Source of the DNA: Paludibacteraceae bacterium
Lineage (GTDB): Bacteria > Bacteroidota > Bacteroidia > Bacteroidales > Paludibacteraceae
NCBI GenBank assembly: GCA_016285885.1
Contig: JAEERP010000004.1
Span: 309,098 to 373,097 of the forward strand
Reading direction: 5' to 3'
Length of the DNA stretch: 64,000 nucleotides
Shown: piece after piece, positions 34,900 through 43,182 of the stretch
Layout: each line of letters starts with the position of its first letter
How positions within the stretch are numbered: position 1 is the stretch's first letter
Notes under the pieces: generated by a model
Told to the model about the DNA's origin: nothing
Seen by the model: only the letters and a program-made list of their open reading frames with translations
Database searches by the model: none
Program-made: the position numbers and the translations under genes

Positions 34900-35721
34900 T
34901 TAGAGGATGGCTTCGCGTACGCGTACTAATTTTTTGAGCAGATCCCCCATCTTGTCGAGTGGGAGCATGTTCGCTCCATCCGATTTCGCATGTGCGGGAT
35001 CGAAGTGCGTCTCCATGAACAGCCCGTCCACGCCTACCGCCACACCGGCTTTGGCGATTGTCTCGATCATGGCTGGGTTGCCACCCGTCACGCCTGAGCC
35101 TTGGTTGGGTTGCTGCAAGGAGTGCGTCGCGTCCAGGATAACTGGATAGCCGATCTTCTGCATCTCAGGGATGCCGCGGAAGTCCACAATGAGGTCTTGG
35201 TAGCCGAAGCAGGTGCCTCGGTCCGTCAACATGATGTTGTTGTTCCCCGCACTGCGCACCTTTTGCGCCGCGAAAGCCATCGCCGGCGGAGAGAGAAACT
35301 GACCCTTCTTAATGTTGATGGCTTTGCCCGTCTTCGCCGCAGCCACCAGAAGGTCAGTCTGCCGGCAAAGGAATGCGGGGATTTGCAGGATATCCACATA
35401 CTCGGCCGCCAATTGCGCCTCCTCTTCCGAATGGATGTCGGAAACAACCGGCACGTCGAACGTTTCGCTGATCTTTCTTAGAATCTTCAACGCCTTTTCA
35501 TCTCCGATTCCCGTGAAGGAGTCTGCCTTGGAACGGTTCGCCTTGCGGTAGGATGCCTTGAAGATATATGGTATTTTGAATCTTTCCGTGAGTGCCACTA
35601 CATGTTCCGCGATCTGGAACGCCATCTCTTCTCCTTCAATCACGCACGGACCTGCCATCAGGAAGAAATTTCCTGATTCTGTGTGCTTTAGTTTCGGACT
35701 AATGTGTTTTAAATCTATCAT
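34900..35721 (-). CDS. kdsA: 3-deoxy-8-phosphooctulonate (KDO-8-P) synthase
   Basis: Condenses arabinose-5-phosphate with phosphoenolpyruvate to KDO-8-phosphate for the lipopolysaccharide core. 273 residues, complete. Motifs: LMAGPCVIEGEEMA, PYIFKASYRKANRSKADSF split as IFKASYRKANRS, LQIPAFLCRQTDLL, INIKKGQFLSPPAM, FGYQDLIVDFRGIPEM, and the C-terminal METHFDPAHAKSDGANML. First gene of a two-gene operon with the MATE exporter. Confidence 0.97.
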   Translation of the reverse strand: MIDLKHISPKLKHTESGNFFLMAGPCVIEGEEMAFQIAEHVVALTERFKIPYIFKASYRKANRSKADSFTGIGDEKALKILRKISETFDVPVVSDIHSEEEAQLAAEYVDILQIPAFLCRQTDLLVAAAKTGKAINIKKGQFLSPPAMAFAAQKVRSAGNNNIMLTDRGTCFGYQDLIVDFRGIPEMQKIGYPVILDATHSLQQPNQGSGVTGGNPAMIETIAKAGVAVGVDGLFMETHFDPAHAKSDGANMLPLDKMGDLLKKLVRVREAIL

Positions 35722-35748
35722 AGCTTACGTTTGTAATATTCTCATGTG

Positions 35749-35756
35749 CAAAGGTA
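35749..35756 (-). promoter_or_regulatory. kdsA -7 promoter element
   Basis: Minus-strand TACCTTTG, perfect TAnnTTTG, 27 bp before the kdsA ATG. Confidence 0.6.
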
Positions 35757-36040
35757 TATAATTTTATGCTCTTTTCGATTGCCGACACGAAAAACATTAA
35801 TTTTTGTCATATTCACGCTTAATTTGTATGATGAAAGTCGTTTGAGGTGTGTTTAATTGTCAAATCTGTGTTTATATTGTTGCTGAAATACCCTTATATA
35901 ATTGATTCACAATGTTTTAAGTATATTTTAAAAAGTGTAAAAAATATGCTAATTCTTTATTTAAAATGTGGTAAAAATATACATAATGCGCGATGTATAT
36001 TTTACAAATAAAAATTTTATTAAAAAATATCATGTTTTTC

Positions 36041-36072
36041 TTGGGTCGTAAGCGAGATTGTTCCTATATTTG
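36041..36072 (+). promoter_or_regulatory. Promoter of the surface/RHS locus
   Basis: TTGG (36041-36044), 20 bp, TATATTTG (36065-36072), 19 bp before the ATG at 36092. It is the only clear promoter seen before the run of seven or eight plus-strand genes up to 63 kb. Confidence 0.6.
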
Positions 36073-36091
36073 CGGTATATTTTATAAAAAT

Positions 36092-37855
36092 ATGAACAAA
36101 AGATTATTTGGAGTGTTGATTTTTTTGTCAAGCTTGTGGTGCTTGCAAAATAGTTATGCACAATGCGCAGTAGATCCCGGAGACAGGGATATTAGTATGT
36201 ATAATAGTTCGCAAATCGTTAGTTTGAAAGCGAATGGGGCGACGGATGTGGGGGCCGGTAAGGTCCTTCGTTTGACGCAGTCTGGTACCTACACCTTGCA
36301 TATAAATGGAGGTGCGATTATCGCATCTGCCCCTGGGGTGTATACGTTCTCTACGGGATGTACCTACAATTCCGGGTGTGCACTTTATGTGAACGAGGGA
36401 GCTAAGGTGATTATACAAGGTGACTTCGACCATGAGATCAACCTTGTGAATCGTGGAGAAATCACTTTCGAAAGGTCTCCGTATGGGGGTGACAACTATG
36501 TGAATTTCAATTCGAATTCCAATGTCATTAATGTGGGTAAACTTAATGTCCTGACAGGATTCAGACTCGATGGCGCATTCTCCAATCTCTCGGAGGTGAA
36601 CGTCTCGGGTAGCATTTGGCTGAATAGCAATCGTGGTATATGCCTGGCGAATGGATCTATTATGAATGTGCAGGGTAGCTCCCACATCAATTCCGCCATC
36701 TATGGTAACGGCGGTTGCTTGCACTCCGTTGGAAGAGTCTCATTGGAGGACAATTATGTCGTTAATAGCGGAAATAAAATCACTCCGGATGACCAGTTGA
36801 TCTATGTCTGCGCAGAGAATGGTTTTTCTTCTAGTTTCCACTATAACCCGAACGCTTCCGAGAACCATTCGGGAGGCGCTGTGCTTCAAGATAACTGCCA
36901 AGGCTGTCCTGGTGGCGGAGGCGGCGGCGGAGGCGGCGGCACCGAAGAGGAGTTCTCTTATGGAATCCAAATATATGGTGATACAATCGTCTGCCAAAAC
37001 GAGTCGACTTCTTTGTCCGTTAATGTGTCGGGCAAGGAGAACGGCGCATATACTTACCGTTGGGTTAAGGTGGTTGATGGAAAAGAGTACGCACTCTCAT
37101 CGGAGAGCGGAGCTTCTCGCCTTACGGTCTATCCTACTGAAATGACTAAATATAGGGTATACGTCACAGAGAATGGTACTACGCAAATCGGTTCTAAAGA
37201 TGTCATCGTTTATGTGTTGAAGGCGAACGTCTTCTTGTCTCAAAAGGAACCTAATTCTGTGGTGCTGACAGCCTCTCTGGCGGATTCTTATCACTGGAGC
37301 ACCGGTGCTACCACTCCTTCGGTGATTGTCCCTGTGAGTGAGACTACTAGAACGTATTCTGTTGATTTGACAAAGGATGCTAAGACTTGTACGGCGAGTG
37401 TCGTCGTTAATAATCAACAAGATAGATATGATGATTACGCTCCGTTGCAGGTTATCCTTAACGGACCGGCCTCTATTTGTCAGGGATCGGGTGTGCATCT
37501 CTCCACTGTGGTGAGTGGCGGAAGTGGTAATTATTCCTACGAGTGGAACACGGGGGCTACTACCGACTCTATTACGGATACCCCATTGGCTAGCAGCGAT
37601 TATTGCGTGAAGGTGGTTGACTTGGATTTGGGTCTGGAAAAAACGGCTAGCGCTCATGTCCATGTTCCTGTGATTCAAGTTTTGTCGGATTCCACGGATG
37701 TGATCACCTTCCTTTTGGATGGTGTGCGGAGGTCAATCTCTCCGATGCCAGAGGACTCTATGTTGTCTGTTTGGGTGGATGGCGGTGCCTCTTGTAAGGT
37801 GAAGTTGTATGGTGGCGTCCCTAGTGGAAGTGAAGTTGTATGGTGGCGTCCCTAG
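36092..37855 (+). CDS. Giant Ig/PKD-repeat surface protein, N-terminal fragment (split by 31-bp duplication)
   Basis: 587 residues, ending prematurely. Signal peptide MNKRLFGVLIFLSSLWCLQNSYAQ. Residues about 30-275 form a beta-helix-like module of short strands (ALYVNEGAKVIIQGDF, NLVNRGEITFER, GNGGCLHSVGRVSL). Then come a run of ten glycines and Ig-like/PKD repeats with the recurring YxWSTGATTxSIxV pattern. The earlier start at 35993 is rejected because the promoter lies inside it. After SCK the frame enters a perfect 31-bp tandem repeat, shifts, and stops at 37855 after an unrelated tail (SEVVWWRP). Without the repeat it continues into the next frame. Likely an adhesin or structural surface protein. 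Confidence 0.8.
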   Translation: MNKRLFGVLIFLSSLWCLQNSYAQCAVDPGDRDISMYNSSQIVSLKANGATDVGAGKVLRLTQSGTYTLHINGGAIIASAPGVYTFSTGCTYNSGCALYVNEGAKVIIQGDFDHEINLVNRGEITFERSPYGGDNYVNFNSNSNVINVGKLNVLTGFRLDGAFSNLSEVNVSGSIWLNSNRGICLANGSIMNVQGSSHINSAIYGNGGCLHSVGRVSLEDNYVVNSGNKITPDDQLIYVCAENGFSSSFHYNPNASENHSGGAVLQDNCQGCPGGGGGGGGGGTEEEFSYGIQIYGDTIVCQNESTSLSVNVSGKENGAYTYRWVKVVDGKEYALSSESGASRLTVYPTEMTKYRVYVTENGTTQIGSKDVIVYVLKANVFLSQKEPNSVVLTASLADSYHWSTGATTPSVIVPVSETTRTYSVDLTKDAKTCTASVVVNNQQDRYDDYAPLQVILNGPASICQGSGVHLSTVVSGGSGNYSYEWNTGATTDSITDTPLASSDYCVKVVDLDLGLEKTASAHVHVPVIQVLSDSTDVITFLLDGVRRSISPMPEDSMLSVWVDGGASCKVKLYGGVPSGSEVVWWRP

Positions 37856-37860
37856 TGGAA
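37799..37860 (+). repeat. Perfect 31-bp tandem duplication that frameshifts the surface-protein gene
   Basis: Copy 1 is 37799-37829 and copy 2 is 37830-37860. Each begins GTGAAGTTGTATGGTGGCGT and ends CTAGTGGAA, and the copies are identical. 31 is not a multiple of 3; with one copy the two flanking frames join exactly (VKLYGGVPSG followed by TDPHIVVV) into one 2344-codon gene. Confidence 0.95.
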
Positions 37861-40800
37861 CTGATCCTCATATCGTTGTGGTCTCTCATAACGATACGCT
37901 CTTGACGGAAAATGATACCGTCTATATCTGTAAAGGCCAATCTATTTTGTTGGCGGCGGATGATAGCAGCCAAACCTATACGTACCGTTGGCTGGGCTTG
38001 AACTCATCGTCGAGTTCAGTGGAGGTCTCTCCTGCTCATACAACGACCTACACATTGACTGCCAATAGCTTGGATAGTACAGTCCGTAAAATCTCTAAGG
38101 TAACGGTTGTCGTACGCGGAATCAGCACCATGGCGGTTTCGACCGAGTCCCGATCGCTGGTCATCTTGTTGGGTGAAGGTGGTTCAAATTATGTTTGGAC
38201 GAATGTCAATCTCTCCGATCCATCTATGAATGTCACCTATACGGGTAATCCGTTTGTTTATGATTATTCATCTACTTATGATTATACTGCCGTTACCATT
38301 GATGATGTTTGTAATGACACTTTCCGCTTCGAGGGCACCTATAGGGTGGATATTACGGACAGAAATGATTCGTTGAGCACGACATATAGTAACTCGTATG
38401 TTTGTTTGAACGGTTCTCAGGATTCTGTCATGTTCGATGCGAATGTGTCGGGGGCGACCGGATCGCTGAGCTTTGAGTGGTATAGGAATGATGTCAAGAT
38501 TTCGACGGCTCCGTCTATCAGGGTGAAGGAGACTTCTTCTGCCGAATATAAGGTTGTCGTTACTGATAATGGCACGAACAAGAAGACCGTCGCTACTAGA
38601 TATGTCTTCGCCCTCTCTGCTAAAATCAATAAGCAAAATGACCTGACCGCACAATTGGTGGCTACGGGTGGGGGTGATTACCATTGGTCTACTGGAGAAA
38701 ATACGCAGTCTATTGTTGTGCCTGCTAATGTGGCTGGAACTTATACGGTGAGCGTCACAAGGGATGACCACCAGTGCTCTGCCTCGGTGAATGTGCAGCC
38801 GGGTATTGTTACCGTGCCTGATTCGGTGGAGGTCATGATCTCTTCCAGCAGCACTGCCAGCAGTATCTGTGAAGGTGAGTCTATTGTCCTGAGAGCGAGT
38901 GGTACCAATGGATCTGGACGCTACTTGTATTCATGGAATATTGCGGATACGACTCAGAACCATGCGAACCAGATCGTTGTTTCTCCTAGGGAGTCTAGAA
39001 CGTATGTCGTTCATGTGCGGGATCTCTCTTCTGGCGCTACGGGTACGGATTCCTTCCGTGTCAATGTGTTGAGCGTCGATGTGGATAGCTTCAGCGTGGG
39101 TAATTCTATCCGCCTATTCGCGAGGGGTGGTGTCTCTTATTTGTGGTCGACAAATGATTCCACTTCGTATATAACGGTTCCGAGAACAACGAATATTGCT
39201 AGCTACTCAGTACTTGTTACGGACGAGTTTGGCAAGACGTGTAAGCAAAGCATAGATGTCCGTGAATCTTCTATCCCTAGCGGGGATATCCCTTACGTGA
39301 CGATTTCCGGACCTTCTTCCGTTTGTCAGGGAGATACCATAGAGCTCTCGGCATCGTTCTCTACCGGATGTGACTCTTGCATTTACCAATGGGTGAACCG
39401 CAGGGCTTATTCGATGGCGAATATCAGGATCGTTCCAAGACATACCGAGACTTATACGGTGAATGTTCTGGATCCTGCCACGAATCGTGAATACACGGCT
39501 TCTTTCCGTGTTGAGGTCATGAAGGCGAATGTCGTTTCGTATGTGAATAATGGTTCTGCTGTATTGACTGCTTCGGGTGGCTCCTCTTATTTGTGGAGCA
39601 ATGGCGCCCAAACATCTTCGATCGTTGTGCCGGCTACGGATAGTGTTTATTCCGTTGTTATTACCCAAGGTAATGTCAGCTGCGAGAAGACGGTCTCTAT
39701 CCCGGACCCATATAGAATGGATAGCTTGAATATCCGAATTGTGGGTAATACGGAGATTTGCCCGAACACGTCGACGAACTTGACGGTTAAGATTGGTGAC
39801 AACGATTCTTATTATGAGGACTTTGATGTGAGATGGGTTGGTTTCCCTAATGCGGGTCGTTCCATCGATGTCTCTCCATCTCAATCCCAAACATATAAGG
39901 CTTTGGTATACTATAGGCCAACAGGGAAAATCTATTCGACCTTGACGGCAAGCGTGGTTGTTCTGCAAAGCTGCCATGGTGGTGGCGGTGGTGGTGACTC
40001 TATCCCTGACATCTTCGTCCCTACTTGTGGTGATCATGATTTGAATGACGGATCTTACAGGTTGACCGATGGGGTCGCTCATGTCTTGTCAACTTCTTCG
40101 ACAAACGTCTTCTCTTCTGGTAATAGTTATCAGGCTGTTGTCACGGAGGCGGGGAAAACGTATGTGGTCGATTTGAATACGGGTGCGTCGGCTTATATCT
40201 ATTCGGATGTGGCTACCTCCCTCAACATGAATAAATTTAATGGTACTCTGATATTGGATGGTTCGGGTCCTTTCACCTTCGTGGAAAGATCTGGCGCAAA
40301 ATATCTCTCCATGAGTAAACAATCTAAATTGATTGTTAACAGAGGAACGAACGTGATCATCGCTTCAGGATCATCTAGTAGCCCTGTTCCGGCTAAGATG
40401 AACGAGGAAGCTCAGTTATACAACCGTGGTATCGTTACTGTCCAAGGAAAGTTCACGTTGAACAACCAGGCTCGTTTGGTGAATATGGGTTCCTTCCGAA
40501 TCGAGTACGGCCTTACCCTCAACGACGCCGCATGTAATGTGACGAACTATAATTTGATGGATATTGATCGCCTGGAGGGTATCATGAATTCCAGAACTGG
40601 TATGTTTGCCTTGGAGTCTGGATCTGTCACTAAGTTTAGAAGAATCAAAAACGTCACCGGTGAAACCCGTCCTTTCTGCGGAAATGGATGTGTCCATATC
40701 ACTGGTCAGTTGGAAGGCATAAACGTCAGCCACCTCGCTAGTGCGTCAATCAATGTGTGTCAGCAACTCGCTAATGATAATTTGTCAAGTAAGTGGGGGG

Positions 40801-43157
40801 CTGCGGTTACACCAAGCTGCTCGGGTTGTGGCTTTAGCCTGATTCCTATCAATAAGGTTATTTGCGATACTTCATTGGGTAATAGGGATACCGCCCGTCT
40901 CGAAGTTCGTGTCATAGGTGGAAGCGGTTCTTACACTTATACGTGGTTGGATCCAATTTCCCAACAGGACTCTACGAATGTGGGTGGACCATTGTATCCT
41001 ATCTCTACGATTGTCAATGTGCCGACCTCTTTGACTGAGGATTACTCAGTGACTCGTAGATTGGTTGTTCGAGACGCCGCCTCCTCTTTCTTCGATACGG
41101 TGAGCGTTTCCTATACGGTCCTTAAATGTGGGTCCGGAGATACTCCATCGTCTGATTCTATCCGCTTTGAGGTGCGTGGGGAAGATTACCTTTGCCTCGG
41201 TAGCAGGACAAGCTTGAACGTGCGTTTGACTAATACGCCTTCTGGTTTCATCTCTTACCGTTGGAGCACGGACGAGAAAACGGATCGAATCATTGTCTCT
41301 CCAACGGAGACGACCACCTATTGGGTCGATGTGACTTGCGTTCGTGGTGGTGATACCATGGTCGTTAGAAAGGACTTTAAGGTTGTTGTCCATGAATGTG
41401 GTGTGGAAGGCTGTGCTTCTGACCTTTGGGTAAATATCGATGAATATCCTGATTGTGGAGCCAATGGCGCTATGTCTGTCTCTTCAACCAGCGTGGCTGA
41501 CTCCTCTTATGTGCCGTTCAATGTGAAATGGTTCGATTCGGAATTCCAGCAGATCGGTTCTGACTATGCGCTGAGAAACGTTCCTGCGGGTATCTATTAT
41601 GTCCAACTCGATAGGGCGGAATGTTCGGTTCAAAGACAGATCAAGTTGTCTTCTGTGGATAACCGTGATATGTCCGGTCTGACGATGACTCTCTACGGTG
41701 AGCAGTCTGGTGATGACGATGATGATTCGCCTTGTGTGCTCGACAAGAAGACGGGCTCGTCTCGCACCTCTTCACTCTCTTCCGATTTGTCTACGATAGC
41801 GGCTGATTATGTGATCTGGTCTGGATTTATCGCTCCTTCTTGTGACGGTCTCTACTATTTCCAATCCAATGTGAGCGGAGGTAACCTGTTCGTTAACAAT
41901 GAGAAGATCCTTTCGGGTGATAAAACATTATCTGATCCAGTTGATTTGAGGGCTGGCGCATCTTATATGATTGCCTATGTGAAGGAAAGGTCTGGTAACG
42001 AGGGTGATGTCAACGTGATGTGGATCACGCCTTGCTCTTCCTCTGAGGCTGAGCCGATCCCATCTTGTGCGTTGACTCCTGATCCTTTGGTCGGTTTAGG
42101 CTATTTGTTGAAGGACAAGACCGATATCCCTTCTTTGAATAGTGCGTTGGATAATTGTAGTAGTGTTACTCCTTGTCCTACTCCGGTGGTGAACATGGAA
42201 CCTCTTCGCCAAATCTGTAAGAGTGGTTCTTCCATCACTTTGTCTGCATATACTCCGGGTGCCACCTATCAATGGCGAGACAAGAGAAGTCAGAGAACTA
42301 TAAGTGACCAAGCTTCCATCTCTGTAACTACTCCTGGTGCTTATACGGTGGATGTCACATCATGGTGTGGTTCGAAGATCCAGAAAGATGTGTTGGTTCA
42401 GTCTTTGAATGAGAGCGATATCACGGCGACCGCATCTACGACTACCGCATGTTCTGGCTCGGTCGTAAACTTAAAAGCTACGGGTGGAGATTCTTATCAG
42501 TGGACTCCTTCCTCGGGCTTGAGCAACGCTTCTTCCGCCAATCCGAGCGTTACGGTCGATCGCTCTGTAACCTATACGGTTAAAATCCATACGGCTGGTG
42601 GTTGTATGATCTCTAAATCTGTGCAAGTTGCGGTTATGGATCCATTTGATTTTGAGGTGACGCAGGAGTTTGACGAGTGTAATGGATCTGTTTTGCATAT
42701 GTCTGCGGATGGTGCGGATCAATATATCTGGACTCCTTCCGAGGGCTTGTCATGTAGTAGGTGCTCTGCTACCGACGTGAGAGTCGGTTCCGAGGATAAG
42801 GAATATACGGTGGAAGGCATGAAGGATGGATGCGTGCTGAAGAAGATTGTGAAGGTGCGTCCTTTGCTTAAACAACGTGATCTGGATTTCTCATATGAGG
42901 GAACCTCCCAATGTGGTGTGGTGTTTAATGCATCTGACCTGGGATCTAACGTCTCTTATCATTGGAGTTTGTCGTCCAAACCGGATTTCGGCGCTGATGG
43001 TAAAACGGTAACGTTGTACTTCCCTTCCAATGGTACTTATACCATTACTTTAACGGCTAAGAGAAAGGATTGCGACGAGAACTCGGCTATTTCGTTGACA
43101 AAGGAAGTCGTTGTCGAGGGATGTAATCCTTGTGATCCGTGTGTTGTGGAACATTAA
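37809..43157 (+). CDS. Giant Ig/PKD-repeat surface protein, C-terminal fragment
   Basis: About 1780 residues, no signal peptide of its own, so it is almost certainly the rest of the upstream gene, out of frame by the 31-bp repeat. Real homology begins near 37830. Contents in order: five or so Ig-like repeats (pattern CxGxSxxLxAxxSG.. YxWSxGxxTxSIxV.. TYxVxV); a second copy of the beta-helix-like module seen at the N-terminus of the upstream fragment (about 40020-40830, CGNGCVHITGQLEG); more repeats; a PA14-like domain (WSGFIAPSCDGLYYFQSNV, about 41800-42030); three short Ig repeats (TPSSGLSN; TPSEGLSC); and a PKD domain near 42880-43110. It ends CNPCDPCVVEH with no T9SS tail. Confidence 0.8.
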   Translation: MVASLVEVKLYGGVPSGTDPHIVVVSHNDTLLTENDTVYICKGQSILLAADDSSQTYTYRWLGLNSSSSSVEVSPAHTTTYTLTANSLDSTVRKISKVTVVVRGISTMAVSTESRSLVILLGEGGSNYVWTNVNLSDPSMNVTYTGNPFVYDYSSTYDYTAVTIDDVCNDTFRFEGTYRVDITDRNDSLSTTYSNSYVCLNGSQDSVMFDANVSGATGSLSFEWYRNDVKISTAPSIRVKETSSAEYKVVVTDNGTNKKTVATRYVFALSAKINKQNDLTAQLVATGGGDYHWSTGENTQSIVVPANVAGTYTVSVTRDDHQCSASVNVQPGIVTVPDSVEVMISSSSTASSICEGESIVLRASGTNGSGRYLYSWNIADTTQNHANQIVVSPRESRTYVVHVRDLSSGATGTDSFRVNVLSVDVDSFSVGNSIRLFARGGVSYLWSTNDSTSYITVPRTTNIASYSVLVTDEFGKTCKQSIDVRESSIPSGDIPYVTISGPSSVCQGDTIELSASFSTGCDSCIYQWVNRRAYSMANIRIVPRHTETYTVNVLDPATNREYTASFRVEVMKANVVSYVNNGSAVLTASGGSSYLWSNGAQTSSIVVPATDSVYSVVITQGNVSCEKTVSIPDPYRMDSLNIRIVGNTEICPNTSTNLTVKIGDNDSYYEDFDVRWVGFPNAGRSIDVSPSQSQTYKALVYYRPTGKIYSTLTASVVVLQSCHGGGGGGDSIPDIFVPTCGDHDLNDGSYRLTDGVAHVLSTSSTNVFSSGNSYQAVVTEAGKTYVVDLNTGASAYIYSDVATSLNMNKFNGTLILDGSGPFTFVERSGAKYLSMSKQSKLIVNRGTNVIIASGSSSSPVPAKMNEEAQLYNRGIVTVQGKFTLNNQARLVNMGSFRIEYGLTLNDAACNVTNYNLMDIDRLEGIMNSRTGMFALESGSVTKFRRIKNVTGETRPFCGNGCVHITGQLEGINVSHLASASINVCQQLANDNLSSKWGAAVTPSCSGCGFSLIPINKVICDTSLGNRDTARLEVRVIGGSGSYTYTWLDPISQQDSTNVGGPLYPISTIVNVPTSLTEDYSVTRRLVVRDAASSFFDTVSVSYTVLKCGSGDTPSSDSIRFEVRGEDYLCLGSRTSLNVRLTNTPSGFISYRWSTDEKTDRIIVSPTETTTYWVDVTCVRGGDTMVVRKDFKVVVHECGVEGCASDLWVNIDEYPDCGANGAMSVSSTSVADSSYVPFNVKWFDSEFQQIGSDYALRNVPAGIYYVQLDRAECSVQRQIKLSSVDNRDMSGLTMTLYGEQSGDDDDDSPCVLDKKTGSSRTSSLSSDLSTIAADYVIWSGFIAPSCDGLYYFQSNVSGGNLFVNNEKILSGDKTLSDPVDLRAGASYMIAYVKERSGNEGDVNVMWITPCSSSEAEPIPSCALTPDPLVGLGYLLKDKTDIPSLNSALDNCSSVTPCPTPVVNMEPLRQICKSGSSITLSAYTPGATYQWRDKRSQRTISDQASISVTTPGAYTVDVTSWCGSKIQKDVLVQSLNESDITATASTTTACSGSVVNLKATGGDSYQWTPSSGLSNASSANPSVTVDRSVTYTVKIHTAGGCMISKSVQVAVMDPFDFEVTQEFDECNGSVLHMSADGADQYIWTPSEGLSCSRCSATDVRVGSEDKEYTVEGMKDGCVLKKIVKVRPLLKQRDLDFSYEGTSQCGVVFNASDLGSNVSYHWSLSSKPDFGADGKTVTLYFPSNGTYTITLTAKRKDCDENSAISLTKEVVVEGCNPCDPCVVEH

Positions 43158-43182
43158 TTGGTGATGAATAATCGATAAAATT

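Larger units (their letters stand above)
35722..36091. other. Divergent intergenic region between core genome and the large surface locus
   Basis: No gene. About 370 bp, very AT-rich. It holds the kdsA promoter (35749-35756) on the minus strand and the promoter of the giant surface-protein operon (36041-36072) on the plus strand. The middle (about 35780-36030) shows no repeat or conserved structure that I can see. Confidence 0.6.

Noticed and set aside
36911-36943. Simple-sequence phase-variable tract (glycine run)
   Set aside because: It codes for ten glycines but mixes GGC, GGA and GGT codons, so it is not a uniform tract prone to slippage; more likely a flexible linker.
37830-37860. Programmed ribosomal frameshift to join the two surface-protein frames
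   Set aside because: No slippery heptamer or downstream structure seen; the exact 31-bp duplication explains the break more simply.
39207-40082. 291-codon open frame on the minus strand opposite the giant surface protein
   Set aside because: Same reason: repetitive Arg/Ile/Thr composition that mirrors the repeat codons of the plus-strand gene.
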